From Eustoma russellianum (lineage: Eukaryota; Streptophyta; Magnoliopsida; Gentianales; Gentianaceae), in the NCBI GenBank assembly GCA_036186865.1, contig AP025075.1, positions 20,391,674 to 20,455,673 of the forward strand: a stretch of 64,000 bases of DNA, given 5' to 3'. The stretch's first letter is position 1. Each line of letters starts with the position of its first letter. A program made the translations under genes and the position numbers. Positions 1 to 12,540 of the stretch are shown here, in pieces. The notes beneath the pieces are model-generated. The model saw only the letters and a list, made by a program, of their open reading frames with translations, had not been told where the DNA came from and did no database searches.

Positions 1-507
1 TAGCTCTCACAAATGACAAGAAATGCTCGTGCTCCGCCCAAATATTTAAAAAATAAAATTCTTTTGATCCCATGAGCTACAGAGTAATACAGGTAAGAAG
101 TAGAGGCGCATGATCCGAGGAAACACCTGATAAATGTAAGTTGTGGCATAAATACTCCAATGTGCTCATCTGCAGATAACTATGTATTAAAATCACCTCC
201 GACGAGCCAGAATGGATTGAGTTGTGCATGTATATTCTGAAGTTCTACCCATAATCTATGTCTGACAGTGATTGTATGCATTTGATACACAGGGCTAACC
301 GAAATAATCTACTGAGTACCAACAATAGAAAATTGTAGATGTGATGCCTGCTCACCATGAGAAATATCTAGTAAACAGAGAGACTAGTGTTGCCAAAAAA
401 ACCATATCTTGTCGCGAAAAGTTGAAAGTGAATGTGAAAAAGATAAGCGTAACAGATGCCGAATTAGTTGTGTAGCAGTTTGTTTCGGCTCAATCACAAC
501 CAACAAA
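1..507 (-). pseudogene. L1-type LINE endonuclease fragment, distal part of the LINE split by the copia element at 509-6984
   Basis: The minus strand reads as the middle of an apurinic-like endonuclease domain of a plant L1 LINE ORF2. A IEPKQT-like segment near 475 is followed by a region ending in VGGDFNT near 185, the conserved GDFN motif, with in-frame stops on the way. It continues the reading frame of the endonuclease start at about 7071-6989. Removing 509-6984 and one copy of the short direct repeat restores an uninterrupted ...LTLLVVIEPK frame, so both belong to one LINE. The rest of the LINE lies left of the window. It is non-functional because of the stops and the insertion. Confidence 0.75.
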
Positions 508-508
508 T

Positions 509-3102
509 TGTTGAGAAAAAGGGTTCGAGTGATTTACAAATTCATGATTTAAATGCTATGTGCTTGCAAAATGCATGAATGAATTAATACCTGACACGTT
601 TATGTGATAAATATGATTTATATGTTTATATATATTGTTGCCGTACTAACAAGTCATGAAGCATTAAAGCTTACATCATATGGCAAACATTTGTTGTCTT
701 TATACTATTTTCAAGTGCCACAATTAATGAACTAAACTAGTTCATTAAGTGGAGTGCTTAAGTTAATGAACTAATTAGTTCATTAAATTAAGACATATTT
801 GGAGAAAGCTTTATGGCAACAAATTCGGGAATGGAAAGTCTTCTCCCCATTCCATTTACACGCATAATATATATATAATATATATATCCATATTTTTAAA
901 AAAAGGCACAATACACATATATTCCGACGTGCCACCAATACATCACATATATTATAAACGTACGTCGACGTCACACAACTATATTCACCTCATATTTATG
1001 AGTATATTCAGGTCTTATATCATATGACATAAGTCACGGTGACGTCAAAATTATAACGACATGTTACAAGGTCATAAACCGAAAATCGTCGTATCGGTGA
1101 TTACCGAAACTTCACCGACATGTCACGTACACATAGCCACTAAGTCATACTATTTTGGCACACACAAATCACCTACAACTTAGGCTAGATTTGTGGACAA
1201 TTCAAATTCAATCTTATCTTCTACATATGTGACTTTTTCTTTGGCCATTAGAGTTGAATATACATTTCATTTTATGTATATTATATGTGAAATAATATTT
1301 ATTACATGTGTAAGAAGTTTGACTTTAATCGGAGAAAAATCGCGTAATCGACGAAAGTCGAAAATTCGGTTTTCTAGAAACATACACACATGGAACGTTT
1401 TTGGCATAGGGGTAACATGTATCTAGACACTTTTTACACATTCAAGACATGTTAAAGTGTTCTAGAAAATTCAAATTAAGGTTGATTATACTTTTCTATA
1501 TATGTGTGAATATTGTGCATTATTTGACAAAGTTGACATAAAAAGAATTCAGCACATGTGCAGCCTATTTCACATGCCTAGTTCAGCATTTTTGGAGCCT
1601 AGGTGGAGCTTATTTGGTACTTCAATTGGTGAAAAAGCCACACATGGTTGGTGACATTGAAGAGGGCAATACACAATGAAACAATTCAAACTACAACACA
1701 TGCTGAATTTTCAGAACATGTTGTTTATTCTGGACAAATTTTGGTGTATTTTTGCCATAAATTTTATTCTAAAATTGAAGGGGATTAATGTGTGATTGTA
1801 TGGTAATGTTTTGACTACATTTGAGCACATTTTTTGAGAGTTTTTTTGTAGAATTTACAGCTCATTAAAGGATACCAAGATGGACCAATCAACAAGTGAC
1901 AAGTAAGCAAGGTCAAGTCATCCTTCCAATCATATTGCACCAAGCAAGATGGTTCCATCTCTACACAAGGCAATCTTCAAAGGACATTAAAGAGAATTTT
2001 CAAGAAGGAAGAAACCATAAAAGGGGCAGCAAAATGTGGATAAAAGGGAGAAGATAGTGCAAACAAAGCTAAGCTACAATTCACATTCTCTCAAGTGCAA
2101 AAAGCTTGACTACTTTCTTCTTCTCTTTTTCTTTCTTCTTTTTCTTCTCTCAAGCCTATTGTTCATATATTCTACATATTTTATAGGCTTTGAATATGCC
2201 ACCCATAAACGTTCAATTGCTGTAAAAGGTTGATCAAGGTGTGATCAAACCTTCATTCGATCGGTGGTGGTGTTTGTGATCGGTTTGCTTGTTTGTTTCG
2301 ATTGTAAAAGGATGGAGTTAATGTTTAACTCCAGTCACCCTTGTGGTAAGGTGCTTTTGGTATTTAGTGATAACCGAGCAAGGTGTCCTCGAAGACTGGA
2401 GTAGGTTGTTTTAACCAAACCAGTATAAAATTCTCAGTGTTCTTACTTTTATGCACTTTACTTTCAGTTTCTAGTTTTCTGTATCGATTTTGTTCCAACG
2501 GTAAAAATAGTAACCGATTTTAAAAAATCATACAATTTTGCAAAAACATAGCCATGTATCCTAGTTTTCATTTGTAGCAAGTTTCAACTCATTGGGATAA
2601 GTATAAGTCAATCAAACGTTAATAGTTCTGAGGCTAGTGCAATTTGATTTTCACATTTGCAAAGGTTGAGAACATCGACGTGGTTGACATACTTCACAAT
2701 ATAATTTTCAAAACCTGCTTCAACCCACATATATCTTGAAGGTCTTGTCATAAAAGTTTCAGACCATTTGGAGTCACCAATAAATAAGAATAAATTTTTC
2801 AAGTCAAAGTACAATTTCTGGTAAATTTAAGCAATATGAACAAAAACGTATTTTCAAAATGTTAGGAGTGGAGTTGTAATTTGAAATTTTCATGAGTCTC
2901 TTATAACATCTGAAAGTACATTCTCACCAAATTTTGTAATTTGTGGAGGTCTACAACTAGGTCTTTTAAATATTTCAAATCAGGATCTGAAAACAGAAAC
3001 TTTTTTCAGAAGTGAGGTTTTTGGTCCAAAAGCTTTTAAAAACCAAATTTTCCATACTCACTATTCAACCCCCCTTTTTATTGGTTCTATACAGTCCCTA
3101 CA
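509..3102 (+). repeat. Left LTR of SIRE-like copia element 1
   Basis: Starts TGTTGAGAAAAAGG and ends CCTACA directly before the primer-binding site. It shares its whole length with the right LTR (4314-6984), the LTR at 9779-12486 and the solo LTR at 29148-31901. U3 landmarks are two AATGAACTA/TAGTTCATT palindromes (726-746 and 765-784), a near-palindrome around TATCATATGA near 1016-1035 and a GTGACGTCA motif near 1040. ORFs inside are chance frames with no protein similarity. Confidence 0.85.
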
Positions 3103-3104
3103 AG

Positions 3105-3116
3105 TGGTATCAGAGC
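3105..3116 (+). other. Primer-binding site, element 1
   Basis: TGGTATCAGAGC, complementary to the 3' end of initiator methionine tRNA, lies two bases after the left LTR. It is the usual minus-strand priming site of plant copia elements. Confidence 0.85.
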
Positions 3117-3160
3117 GCAGACACACTCACGAGAAGAAGATATAACAATCTTTGTTAGAT

Positions 3161-4034
3161 AGCATCAACTAGCCACAAAATCGAGAAAGAAGGTATGTCA
3201 AGCCAAAGGCCTCTACCTTTTGATAGAAGTAAATTCCGATTCTGAACCATCATATCATGATTTGTATGGTCAATATCTTGAATTGCATAAGTTTGCTAAG
3301 ACTCTTTCAAAAGAAAAGAACCGCTTAATTGAACATAAGTAAGTGTTAGAATCCTCTAACACAAATCTCGAATCTCAATTAAACAAGTCAAAAGAGGAGT
3401 CGTCTAATTTGATTGTTTTATTGAGATCTGAAATTCAATCCTTAACATCCGACAAAAATGAAATGAAAGCCGAGATTTCAAATTTAAAATCAAGAAACGT
3501 GGATCTAGAAAGAGTGGTAAAACAGCTCGATACGGATACGAATATGCTAGATCGCCTCATTTCCTCACAAAAGCATGAAAGTGACAAAACCGGATTAGGA
3601 TACGTTGAGCAAAATGAAATACAAAATAAGTCAACCAAATTATTTTATCCTCATCTAAGAAACTGGATGTGTTCAAGACAAGTGTACAACCTAAAAAGAC
3701 TTCTACTACACCACACATTATATCTCATCACACTACTTCTTTTTCATCATGTGCTAAGTATGATCACGTACCATATAGATATGAAAGAAAGTCATTGATG
3801 CATATGAGACATTCATATCATACTAATGCATCTAGATCACGCACTATTCATGTAAACCGAAATGCATATCAAAAACAAAAACCATATTATGCACGCCATG
3901 ATGATTTCAGCCATAGGCCATATAGAAATGCCCCTAACATTTATTATATTTCTTCATCTCTTTTCTCAACTTTTGTAAGGCCAAGAAAGGTAACCCAAGT
4001 TTGGGTACCAAAAGGTACATTTGCAAGGGGTTGA
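3161..4034 (+). pseudogene. Deleted gag remnant of element 1
   Basis: The start (GMSSQRP-like near 3195) matches the gag at 12541-14112, then jumps directly to the acidic/coiled-coil C-terminal part (EPSYHDLYGQYLELHKF-like). The central capsid region and the CCHC knuckle are deleted. A coiled-coil segment (3343-3640) runs in one frame. The basic tail ending VWVPKGTFARG (to 4034) is in the -1 frame, the same frame relation seen in the longer copy at 12541-14459. No pol follows. Confidence 0.7.
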
Positions 4035-4301
4035 ATAAATACCCCTTAAGGACGCGCTAAAAATGCATGATTTCCATTGATATGTTATAAACTGTTATTT
4101 CCTTCCATTATTACTCATTCTTTTGATGACATCTAGAAAATAAAGGGGGAGACAAAAACATGATTTAAGGGGGAAAGAGAAGCATGATATAAGAGAGAGC
4201 GCGACGATATGAAATTCAAAATTCAAATTTCAAATTTGTGCATAATTGGAGGGGGTGCGATCGCATTTAAATCATGAACCAATGTTATTTTGTAAATCAT
4301 C

Positions 4302-4313
4302 AAAAGGGGAGAT
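4302..4313 (+). other. Polypurine tract of element 1
   Basis: AAAAGGGGAGAT immediately precedes the right LTR and would prime plus-strand synthesis. The purine-rich 4137-4200 stretch just upstream is part of the 3' untranslated internal region. Confidence 0.65.
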
Positions 4314-6984
4314 TATTGGAAAAAAGGTTTGAGTGATTTACAAATGCATGATTTAAACGCTACGTGCTTACAAAATACATGAATGAATTATTACTAAACA
4401 CGCTTATGTGATAAACATGCTTTATATACTTATATAAATTGTTTCCGTACTAACAAGCCATGAAGCGTTAAAGCTTACATCATATGGCAAACATTTGTTG
4501 TCTTTGTACTATTTTCAAGTGCCACAATTAATGAACTAAACTAGTTCATTAAGTGGAGTGCTTAAGTTAATGAAATAACAAGTTCATTAAATGAAGATAT
4601 ATTTGGAGAAAGCTTTATCGCAAAAAATTTGGGAATGGAAAGTCTCATCCCCATTCCATTTACATGCCTAATATATATATAATATATATCCATATTTTTA
4701 AAAAAAGGCACAATACACATATATTCTGACGTACCACCGACACGTCAAATATATTATAAACGTACGTTGACGTCACACCACTATATACACCTCATATTTA
4801 TGAGTATATTCAGGTCTTGTATCATATGATATAAGTCATGATGACGTCAAAATTATAACAACATGTTACAAGGTCATAAGCCGTAAATTGTCGTATCGGG
4901 TGACTACCGAAACTTCACCGACATGTCACGTACTTGCCATATAAAGATGGCCAGCTCATATACTTCAAAAATGGCTAAATAATTCGTGGCTCACATGTTA
5001 CAAACAGCCACTAAGTCATACTATGTTGGCACACACAAATCACCAACAAATTAGGCTAGATTTGTGGAGAATTCAAATTCAATCTTATCTTCTACACATG
5101 TGACATTTTTCTTTGGCAATTAGAGCTGAATATACACTTCATTTTATGTATATTATGTGTGACATAATATATATTACATGTGTAAGAAGTTTGAATTTAA
5201 CCGGAGAAAAATCACGTAATCGACGAAAGTCGAAAATTCGGTTTTCTACGAACATACACACATGAAATGTTTTTGGCATAGGTGTAACATGTATCTAGAA
5301 ACTTTTTACACATTCAATACATGTTAAAGTGTTCTAGAAAATTCAAATTAAGGCTGATTATAATTTACCATATATGTGCGAGTATTATGCATTATTTAGT
5401 TGACATAAAAAGAATTCTGCACATGTGCAGCCTATTTCACACACTTAGTTCAGCATTTTTGGAGCCTAGGTGGAGCTTATTTGGTACTTCAATTGGTGAA
5501 AAATAAGTCACACATGATTGGTGACATTGAAGAGGGCAATACACAAAGAAACAATTCAAAATACAACACATGCTTAAATTTCAGCACATGTTGTTTATTA
5601 TGGACAAATTTTTGTGTATTTTTGTCTTGAATTTTATTCCAAAATTGAAGGGGATTAATGTGTGATTGTATGGTAATATTTTGACTACATTTGAGCACAT
5701 GTTTTGAGATTTTTGTTGTAGAATTTACAGCTCATTAAAGGATGCCAAGGTGGACCAATCAACAAGTGACAAGTAAGTAATGTCACGTCATCCTTCCAAA
5801 CATAATGCACCAAGTAAGAAAGATGGTGTCATCTCTGCACAAGGCAATCTTCCAAGGACATTAAAGAGAATTTTCAAGAAGGAAGAAACCCTAAAAGGGG
5901 TGGCCAAATGAGGATAAAAGGGAGAAGATAGTGCAAAGAAAGCTAAGGTACAATTCACATTCTCTCAAGTGCAAAAAGCTAGACTATTTTCTTCTTCTCC
6001 TTTTTTTCTTCTTCATCTTCTCTCAAGACTATTGTTCATATATTCTACATATTTTATAGGATTTGAATATACCACCCATAAACGTTCAATTGTTGTAAAA
6101 GGTTGATCAAGGTGTGATCAAACCTTCATTCGATCGATGGTGGTGTTCGTGATCGGTTTGCTTGTTTGTTTCGATTGTAAAAGGGTGGAGTTAGTATTTA
6201 ACTCCAGTCACCCTTGTGGTAAGGTGTCTTTGGTGTTTAGTGATAACCGAGTAAGGTGTTCTTGAAGACTGGAGTAGATTGTTTTAACCGAACCAGTATA
6301 AAATTCTTGGTGTTCTTATTTTTCTGCACTTTACTTTCAGTTTTCAGTTTTTCGTATCGATTTCGTTCCAACGGTAAAAATAGTAAACAATTTTAAAAAA
6401 TCATAAAATTTTACAAAAACATATCCATATATCCTAGTTTTAATTTGTCGCAAGTTTCAACTCATTTGGATAAGTATAAGTCAATCAAAGGTTAATAGTT
6501 CTGAGACTAGTGCAATATGATTTTCAGATTTGCAAAGGTTGAGAACATCAACGTGGTTGACATACTTCCCAAAGGAGTTTTGAAAAACAGTTTCAACCCA
6601 CTAAAACACATATCTTGAGGGTCTTGTCATAAAAGTTTCAGACCATTTGGAGTCACCAATTAATAGGAATAATTTTTTCCAGACGGAGTACAGTTCCTGG
6701 CAAATTTGAGCAATATGACCAAACACTTATTTTCAAGGGGTTAAGAGTGGAGTTTTAATTTGAAATTTTCGTGAGTCTCTTATAACATCTGAGAGTATAT
6801 TCTCAGCAAATTTCATAATTTTAGGATTTCTACCACAAGGTCTTTTATATATTTCAAATCAGGATCTAAAAACTGAAACTGTTTTCAGAAATGAGGTTTT
6901 TGGTCCAAAAGTTTTTAAAAAACAAAATTTCTGCACTCACTATTCAACCCTTCCCCCTTCTAGTGGTGCTATACAGGTCCTAAA
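4314..6984 (+). repeat. Right LTR of SIRE-like copia element 1
   Basis: Collinear with the left LTR, with many scattered substitutions and small indels, so the insertion is not recent. It ends ...GGTCCTAAA and is followed by CAAAG, a one-mismatch match to the CAAAT before the left LTR. Confidence 0.85.
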
Positions 6985-6988
6985 CAAA

Positions 6989-8544
6989 GTAAGACGATGA
7001 TGCTTTATTAAACGCTTCAATCGGCCTATTGAAGTCCGTAGCCCTCCCACATTCCAAAACATGCAATTCATTGAGAAGGTAAAGATGAAAATCTTGAAGA
7101 AGACCGAGATGTAGATCGCATCACCCGGAAGATAGCGGACGGACAGGCATATTAACTTTTGCTTGACGTGGCCTACGGGGGTGAATGACGTGGTCGTCCG
7201 GAGGTAAATTGTTGTCTTGAATGTCAGCAGACAATGTAAGACGGCGGGAAACATCTTGTGCGACTGCCTTCATTTCCTTCGTCCATGCTACATCAGTTGA
7301 TGGACTGTTCATGAGGGAGTGATGTCTTTCTTCTCGAGCAGCAGAAACCAATTTTGTGTCCGAAGCATTGGCAAGCAATAGGCCATGATCTTCTGCAGCA
7401 CATAGTTTATTAGACGTTCCTAGGATTGAAATATCTTGTTCAGCCGAAGTATGTAGCGGCTCCAAAGAGTCGGCGTGTTGTGGTTGAAGAGGAGCCACAA
7501 CCGGCTCACCCATATCTGCTGATGCTTAAATATGATCTTTTTCATTACCAATTGGATAATCCAAGTCAGAGTTGACCATAAATGGCTATGCATTAGTTTG
7601 ATCTGAGGTGTTTTTAGGACGTCCTCCAAACTTCTTCGGAGTCCATCCAGTCTGTTGCTTTGCAAATCGAATTGGCAGAGGAGGTATTTCTCAACGGTTT
7701 CCACTGCTCCTCCCAATTTCAGACATGATTCAACCTCATGCCTCAGAACACGGCAGTGTGAACCAAAAAGTGAAATATCTTCATAGTCAACAGACGAAAA
7801 AAAATCATGTTACCCAGCTTGAATATGTAAGCGGCCAGAAAGTGTCTTAGATATGTCAATTTCCACACAGAGACGAACCACGGAAGGATGGATGCCTTGC
7901 AACGTAGCAGAGTCCATGCGAAAGTGGTTCTCCGATCATATGCGCAACATGCCAAAGGACTGATTTATTATGCCGGAAAAGGGGTAATCCACAAATGGAA
8001 ACCGAACTGGAATAATTGCATTATCATATTTTGGATCAAAATCCGGTATCCATTTTGTCACACGCATAGAACCCAACGAGAGTCAAAGAACGGCACAAAA
8101 AACAATGCTGGTAATCTTCTTGATTATCAAATGTGATCAAGATGTGCTAAGAATCCAGAAATCCCAATTTTGGACTTTGCTTAAAACCAATTCGTTCAAA
8201 ACACGATTGTAATTGCTTCATACCAGGGCGCCCATTCTAAAATGCTCCAATTAATGTAAAACGATATGGTTGGTGAATTGTAATACCTCATCTTCCAAAA
8301 AAGTCATAGATGGCATGCCCTTGATGCGTTGAATAGGACGGATTATTGCTAGCGGCGCGGCAGCAATTTTGGTGCAAGAATTTCCGCAAAAGTCGGTGTT
8401 GGCGGAGCCGAAATCGGTATTGAATCAGCCATGAAAGAAGTGCCGCTGATCGAATCGTATGCAATGCTGTGGAAAATGTCAACTGCTCAACAGCAACCAT
8501 CCAAACCCTAGGAGGCGAGAAAATAAGATGCAATGGGAGAAATA
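6989..8544 (-). pseudogene. L1-type LINE: ORF1 (DUF4283/CCHC type) and start of the ORF2 endonuclease
   Basis: On the minus strand, 8110-7600 encodes a broken ORF1 with VLWHVAHMIGEPL, RHPSVVRLCVEIDI and VDYEDISLFGSHCRVLRHE. That is the DUF4283 plus zinc-knuckle pattern typical of plant L1 ORF1 proteins. ORF1 continues with a low-complexity C-terminal part (7513-7121). ORF2 begins at about 7071 with MNCMFWNVGGLR, the standard endonuclease start, and is cut at 6989 by copia element 1. It resumes at 507. Frameshifts and stops make it non-functional. Its upstream end is cut at 8544 by an inverted LTR fragment. Confidence 0.75.
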
Positions 8545-9778
8545 TGCAGGATCTGAAAGGCACCACTAGAAGGGGTTGAATAGTTGGTGCGGAAAATATG
8601 ATTTTTAAAGTAGTTTTAAACCAAGAACTCAACTTCCGAAAACAGTTTCTGTTTTCAGGACCAGTTTTAAAATGTTTTGAAAACTGGGTTGCAGGTCTTC
8701 AAAAATTCTGAAATTTGGAGTGGACTTAGCCTCAGATGTTCTGAGTATCTCCTAAAAATTTCAGATTAAAATTCAACCTCTAACCCCTTGAAAAATCGTT
8801 GGTGGTCAGATTGCGCAAATCTGCCAGAAACGGTAGTCTGATTTGAAAATTTTATTCCTATTTGTCCGTAACTCCAAATGCTCTGAAAATTTAATGACTA
8901 ACCCCTTATTAGTTTTATTTAAACGGGTTGAAACAATTTTGAAAAATTCTTTTGGAAAGTTAGTCAAATACGATCAAAGTCTCAATCTTTTTAAGCCTGA
9001 AAATCAGACTGCACTAGTCTCAGAACTTTGGACGTTTGAATGACGTATACTTGTCCAAAAGGGTTGAAACTTACGCCAAAAGAACCTTAAGACGTGAGGC
9101 TATGACTCTGGAAAGTTTTGTGATTTTTAAAATTCGTTTACTATTTTATCAACGTGATTAAAAACAAAAAAAATAGTGTTAAAACTGAAAGTAAGTGCTG
9201 AAAGTAAATAACACCAGGAATTTTATACTGGTTCGGTTATAAACAACCTACTCCAGTCTTCGAGGACACCTTCCTCAGTTAGCACTAAACACACGACACT
9301 AAGAACACCTTACCATAGGGTTGATGGAGTTACACACCAGCTCCAACCCTTTACAAACCTTGTATGAGAATACAATTGTCATGAACACCACCACCTTGCA
9401 AGTGCAAGATTGATCACACCTTGATCAATCTTTTACAACAATGAAAAGAATATGTGGTGATCTATATGAAGCCTATTCAAGTATATGAATATAAGTACAA
9501 TAGGCTTTTAGAGAAAAAAGAAAGAGAGTGTAGAAGAGAAGGCTAGTTTAAGTTTTTGATCTTTGAAATTCCAAGACTTGTTCTTGCTTTTGTTCTGCTC
9601 TCTTCCTTCCTTTTGAACATTGTGGACGCCCCCCTATAGCATCCTCCTCCTCTTCAAAATTATCTTCTAAGTCCTTGGAAAAGTGTATACATCATTGTGA
9701 CATGTCTTTGCTTACTTGGCATCTCGTCATTGGATGATCATTAAGCTCTTGCTTACATGGCACTCATTGATTGATTGG
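8545..9778 (-). repeat. Inverted 3' half of a SIRE-like copia LTR
   Basis: Read on the minus strand, this is the downstream half of the same LTR family, ending ...CAGATCCTGCA at 8545. It matches about 11250-12486 in reverse complement, including the CCAGTATAAAA-like and GGTTGAAAC blocks. It is truncated exactly where the plus-strand LTR begins at 9779, so the two form a large imperfect inverted repeat. It interrupts the LINE ORF1 at 8544. No partner internal region is visible. Confidence 0.75.
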
Positions 9779-9819
9779 TGTAGAAATAAGAGGGTTTGAG
9801 TGATTTCAAAATAAGAAAT

Positions 9820-9867
<48 letters not shown>

Positions 9868-12486
9868 GTTGAGTATATATATATACACACAAGTGTACAT
9901 GTATGCATGATAACTTGCCTTATTTAGCTCATATATTATGTTGCCGTACTAACGAGCCATGAAGCTTTAAAGCTTACATCATATGGCGAACATTTGTTGA
10001 GTTTATGCTATTTTCAGGTGCCACAATTAATGAACTAAAGTAGTTCATTAAGTGAAGTACTTAGTTTAATAAACTAAGTAGTTCATTAAAGGAAGATGCA
10101 TTTGGAAAAGGCACAAAGGCAACATGGCTATGGAAGGAAAGTCTTCTCCTCCTCCCCACATTCATTTCACACGCCTTTTACACATATATATACTATATTT
10201 TCAGATTTTTTTTAAAAGACACATACACATGTATTCCAACGTACTATCGACACGTTATATATCTTACGTACGTACGTTAACGTCGCACCACTATACTTAA
10301 CTCATATTTATGAGTATATTCAGGTCTTATATCATATGATATAAGATATGGTGATGACAAATTAAATACGACACGATAAAAGGTTCTAAACCGAAATTTG
10401 TCGTATCGGACGAATACCGAAACTTCGCCAACGTGTCACGTACTTGCCATAATTAAATGGCCAGCCCATATACATCAAAAATTGATGAAAATTTCGTGAT
10501 ACACATGGTGTGATTAGCCAAAAATACTTTCCATGTTGGCACACACAAATCACCCCACATTTAGGCCAAAATGTGAAGATTCCAATTTTATTTTTGTCAC
10601 ATGTTTATGGTACCACTTTAAATCAGCCAAGTGCTGAAATTTAAAGTATATATTATATATATTATGTATAACATAATATATATATCATGTGCAAAAGTTG
10701 GAATTTAAAATTAGAGAAAAATCGGGTAATCGATAAATATCGAAAATTCGGTTTTCTACGCACATAACATGGAACGTTTTTCTTGAACATCATGTGACAC
10801 GTATCTAGAAACTTTTTACATATAATATCATAAACGCCTATACAGCTGAGATGAAGCACATGTGGAGCCTTGTTGGCATGTTGATTGGTCAAGGATCAAT
10901 CATACAATGTTGATGAATCAAAGAGAGAAGCTACAAAAGGTAAGTATTCAACATATACCTCTCTTATGTCACATGCTGAAAATTTCAGCATGTCACACTA
11001 GCAATGGCCGAATTCTTAAGGGTTAAGCAAGATAATTTGTCAATTTTTCATTAAAGGATAAATCAAAGGAGTTATGGAAATGATTTGAATTGTAGGTAAG
11101 GTTATTAAGTGTGATATTTTACATATCACACATGCTGAAATTTATGACAAAAATGTGACAATTATGGCATGATTTAATAATTGATTATTTGGCAAATATT
11201 CAGTGTTTATTTCAGATTTTCCATGTCATCAAATGATGACAACATTGAGCCAATCAAAAGGTGCCAAGTAAGCAATGACTAAATGATGGTCCAATGGAGT
11301 GATGCCAAGTAAGCAAAACATTGTCACCATGATGTCTTACACTCTCCCAAGCAATTAAAAGGAAATTTTCAAGAGGGGAGAAGGCCAAGGGGGGGACGGC
11401 TGCATTGCTATAAGGAAGGAAGAGGAGAACAAACAAAAACAACACCAAGATTTGCATTCTAAAGTGATCAAAGTGCCAAGCCTTTCTTCTCCTACACTTT
11501 CTTTCTTTCTTCTCTTGTAAAAAGCCTATTGTATTTTACTTCTTTCATTCTTGAATAGGCTTCATAGAAACCACCATTCATTCATCTTTGTACAAGATTG
11601 ATCAAGGTGTGATCAATCTTCATTCTTACGAGGTGATGGTGTTCGTGTGAATTGTACTCACAATACAAGGTTTGTAAAGGGTTGGAGTTAAGGTGTAACT
11701 CTATCAACCCTGCGGTAAGGTGTGTGGTGTGTGTGAATAGTGTGAATCAAGGAAAGTGTTCCTTGAAGACTGGAGTAGGTTGTTTATAACCGAACCAGTA
11801 TAAAAATCTCGGTGCAATTTACTTTCTGCATTTACGTTTCAGTTTCTGCGCTGTTTACTCATATTGTTCACGTTCGCAAAAATAGTAAACGTTTTCTAAA
11901 AATTATAAAAATTTCCAGAAACATACATAAACGTTCTAGGGTTAATTTGGCACAAGTTTCAACCCTTTTGGACAAGTATAAGTCATTCAAACATCACAAG
12001 TTCTGAGACTAGTGCAGTCTGATTTTCAGACTTGCAAAGGTTGAGACTTTGGGTGTATTTGACCTACTTCCCAAAAGAATTTTCAAAAACTGTTTCAACC
12101 CATTTAATTATAGTGTGTGAAGAGTTATTGGTCAAATTTTCAGATCATTTGGACATTCACACAAATAGGAATTAATTTTTCAAAACCATCTACCGGTTCT
12201 GGCAGATTTGCACAATCTGAGTGCCAACGGTTTTTGAAGGGGTTAAAGGTTGAATTTTGATTTGAAATTTTTAGGGAACCCTCATAACATCTGAGGCTAA
12301 GTTATCTCAAAATGTCATAATTTTTGGAGACCTCTAACCTAGTTTTTAAAACGTTTTAAAACTTGTCCTGAAAACAGAATTTGTTTTCAGAACTTAAATT
12401 GATTAGGTTTAAAGAAATTTTAAAAACCTTATTTTCCGCACCATCTATTCAACCCCCCCTTCTAGTGGTGCCTTGCAGATCCTACA
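9779..12486 (+). repeat. 5' LTR of element A
   Basis: Starts TGTAGAAATAAGAGGG and ends GATCCTACA. It carries the family palindromes, including the perfect CTTATATCATATGATATAAG near 10326-10345, and has an (AT)n expansion near its start. Homologous to the LTRs at 509, 4314 and 29148. Confidence 0.85.
9824..9864. repeat. (AT)n microsatellite inside the LTR
   Basis: About 20 AT units without interruption near the LTR start. The run is absent at this length from the other LTR copies, so it expanded after insertion. Confidence 0.9.
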
Positions 12487-12488
12487 AG

Positions 12489-12500
12489 TGGTATCAGAGC
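12489..12500 (+). other. Primer-binding site, element A
   Basis: Exact TGGTATCAGAGC two bases after the LTR, matching initiator-Met tRNA. Confidence 0.88.
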
Positions 12501-12540
12501 GCAGGAATACTCACTACAAGGAATCCAACGATTAAGTGAG

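Larger units (their letters stand above)
509..6984 (+). mobile_element. SIRE-like Ty1/copia element 1, internally deleted, two full LTRs
   Basis: Two long direct LTRs (509-3102 and 4314-6984, about 2.6-2.7 kb) flank only 1.2 kb of internal DNA: a primer-binding site, a shrunken gag remnant and a polypurine tract. All of pol is missing, so the copy is non-autonomous. The flanking pentanucleotides CAAAT (504-508) and CAAAG (6985-6989) look like a decayed 5-bp target duplication. The left LTR begins TGTTG and ends CCTACA; the right LTR has decayed ends (TATTG, CCTAAA). The insertion sits inside the endonuclease of a minus-strand LINE. Family assignment rests on nucleotide and protein similarity to the element at 9779-15264. 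Confidence 0.85.

Noticed and set aside
783..974. Short open frames in the LTR regions (also near 1193, 2608, 10662 and 29124)
   Set aside because: They lie in LTR sequence, are not conserved as protein between the LTR copies and have no domain similarity.
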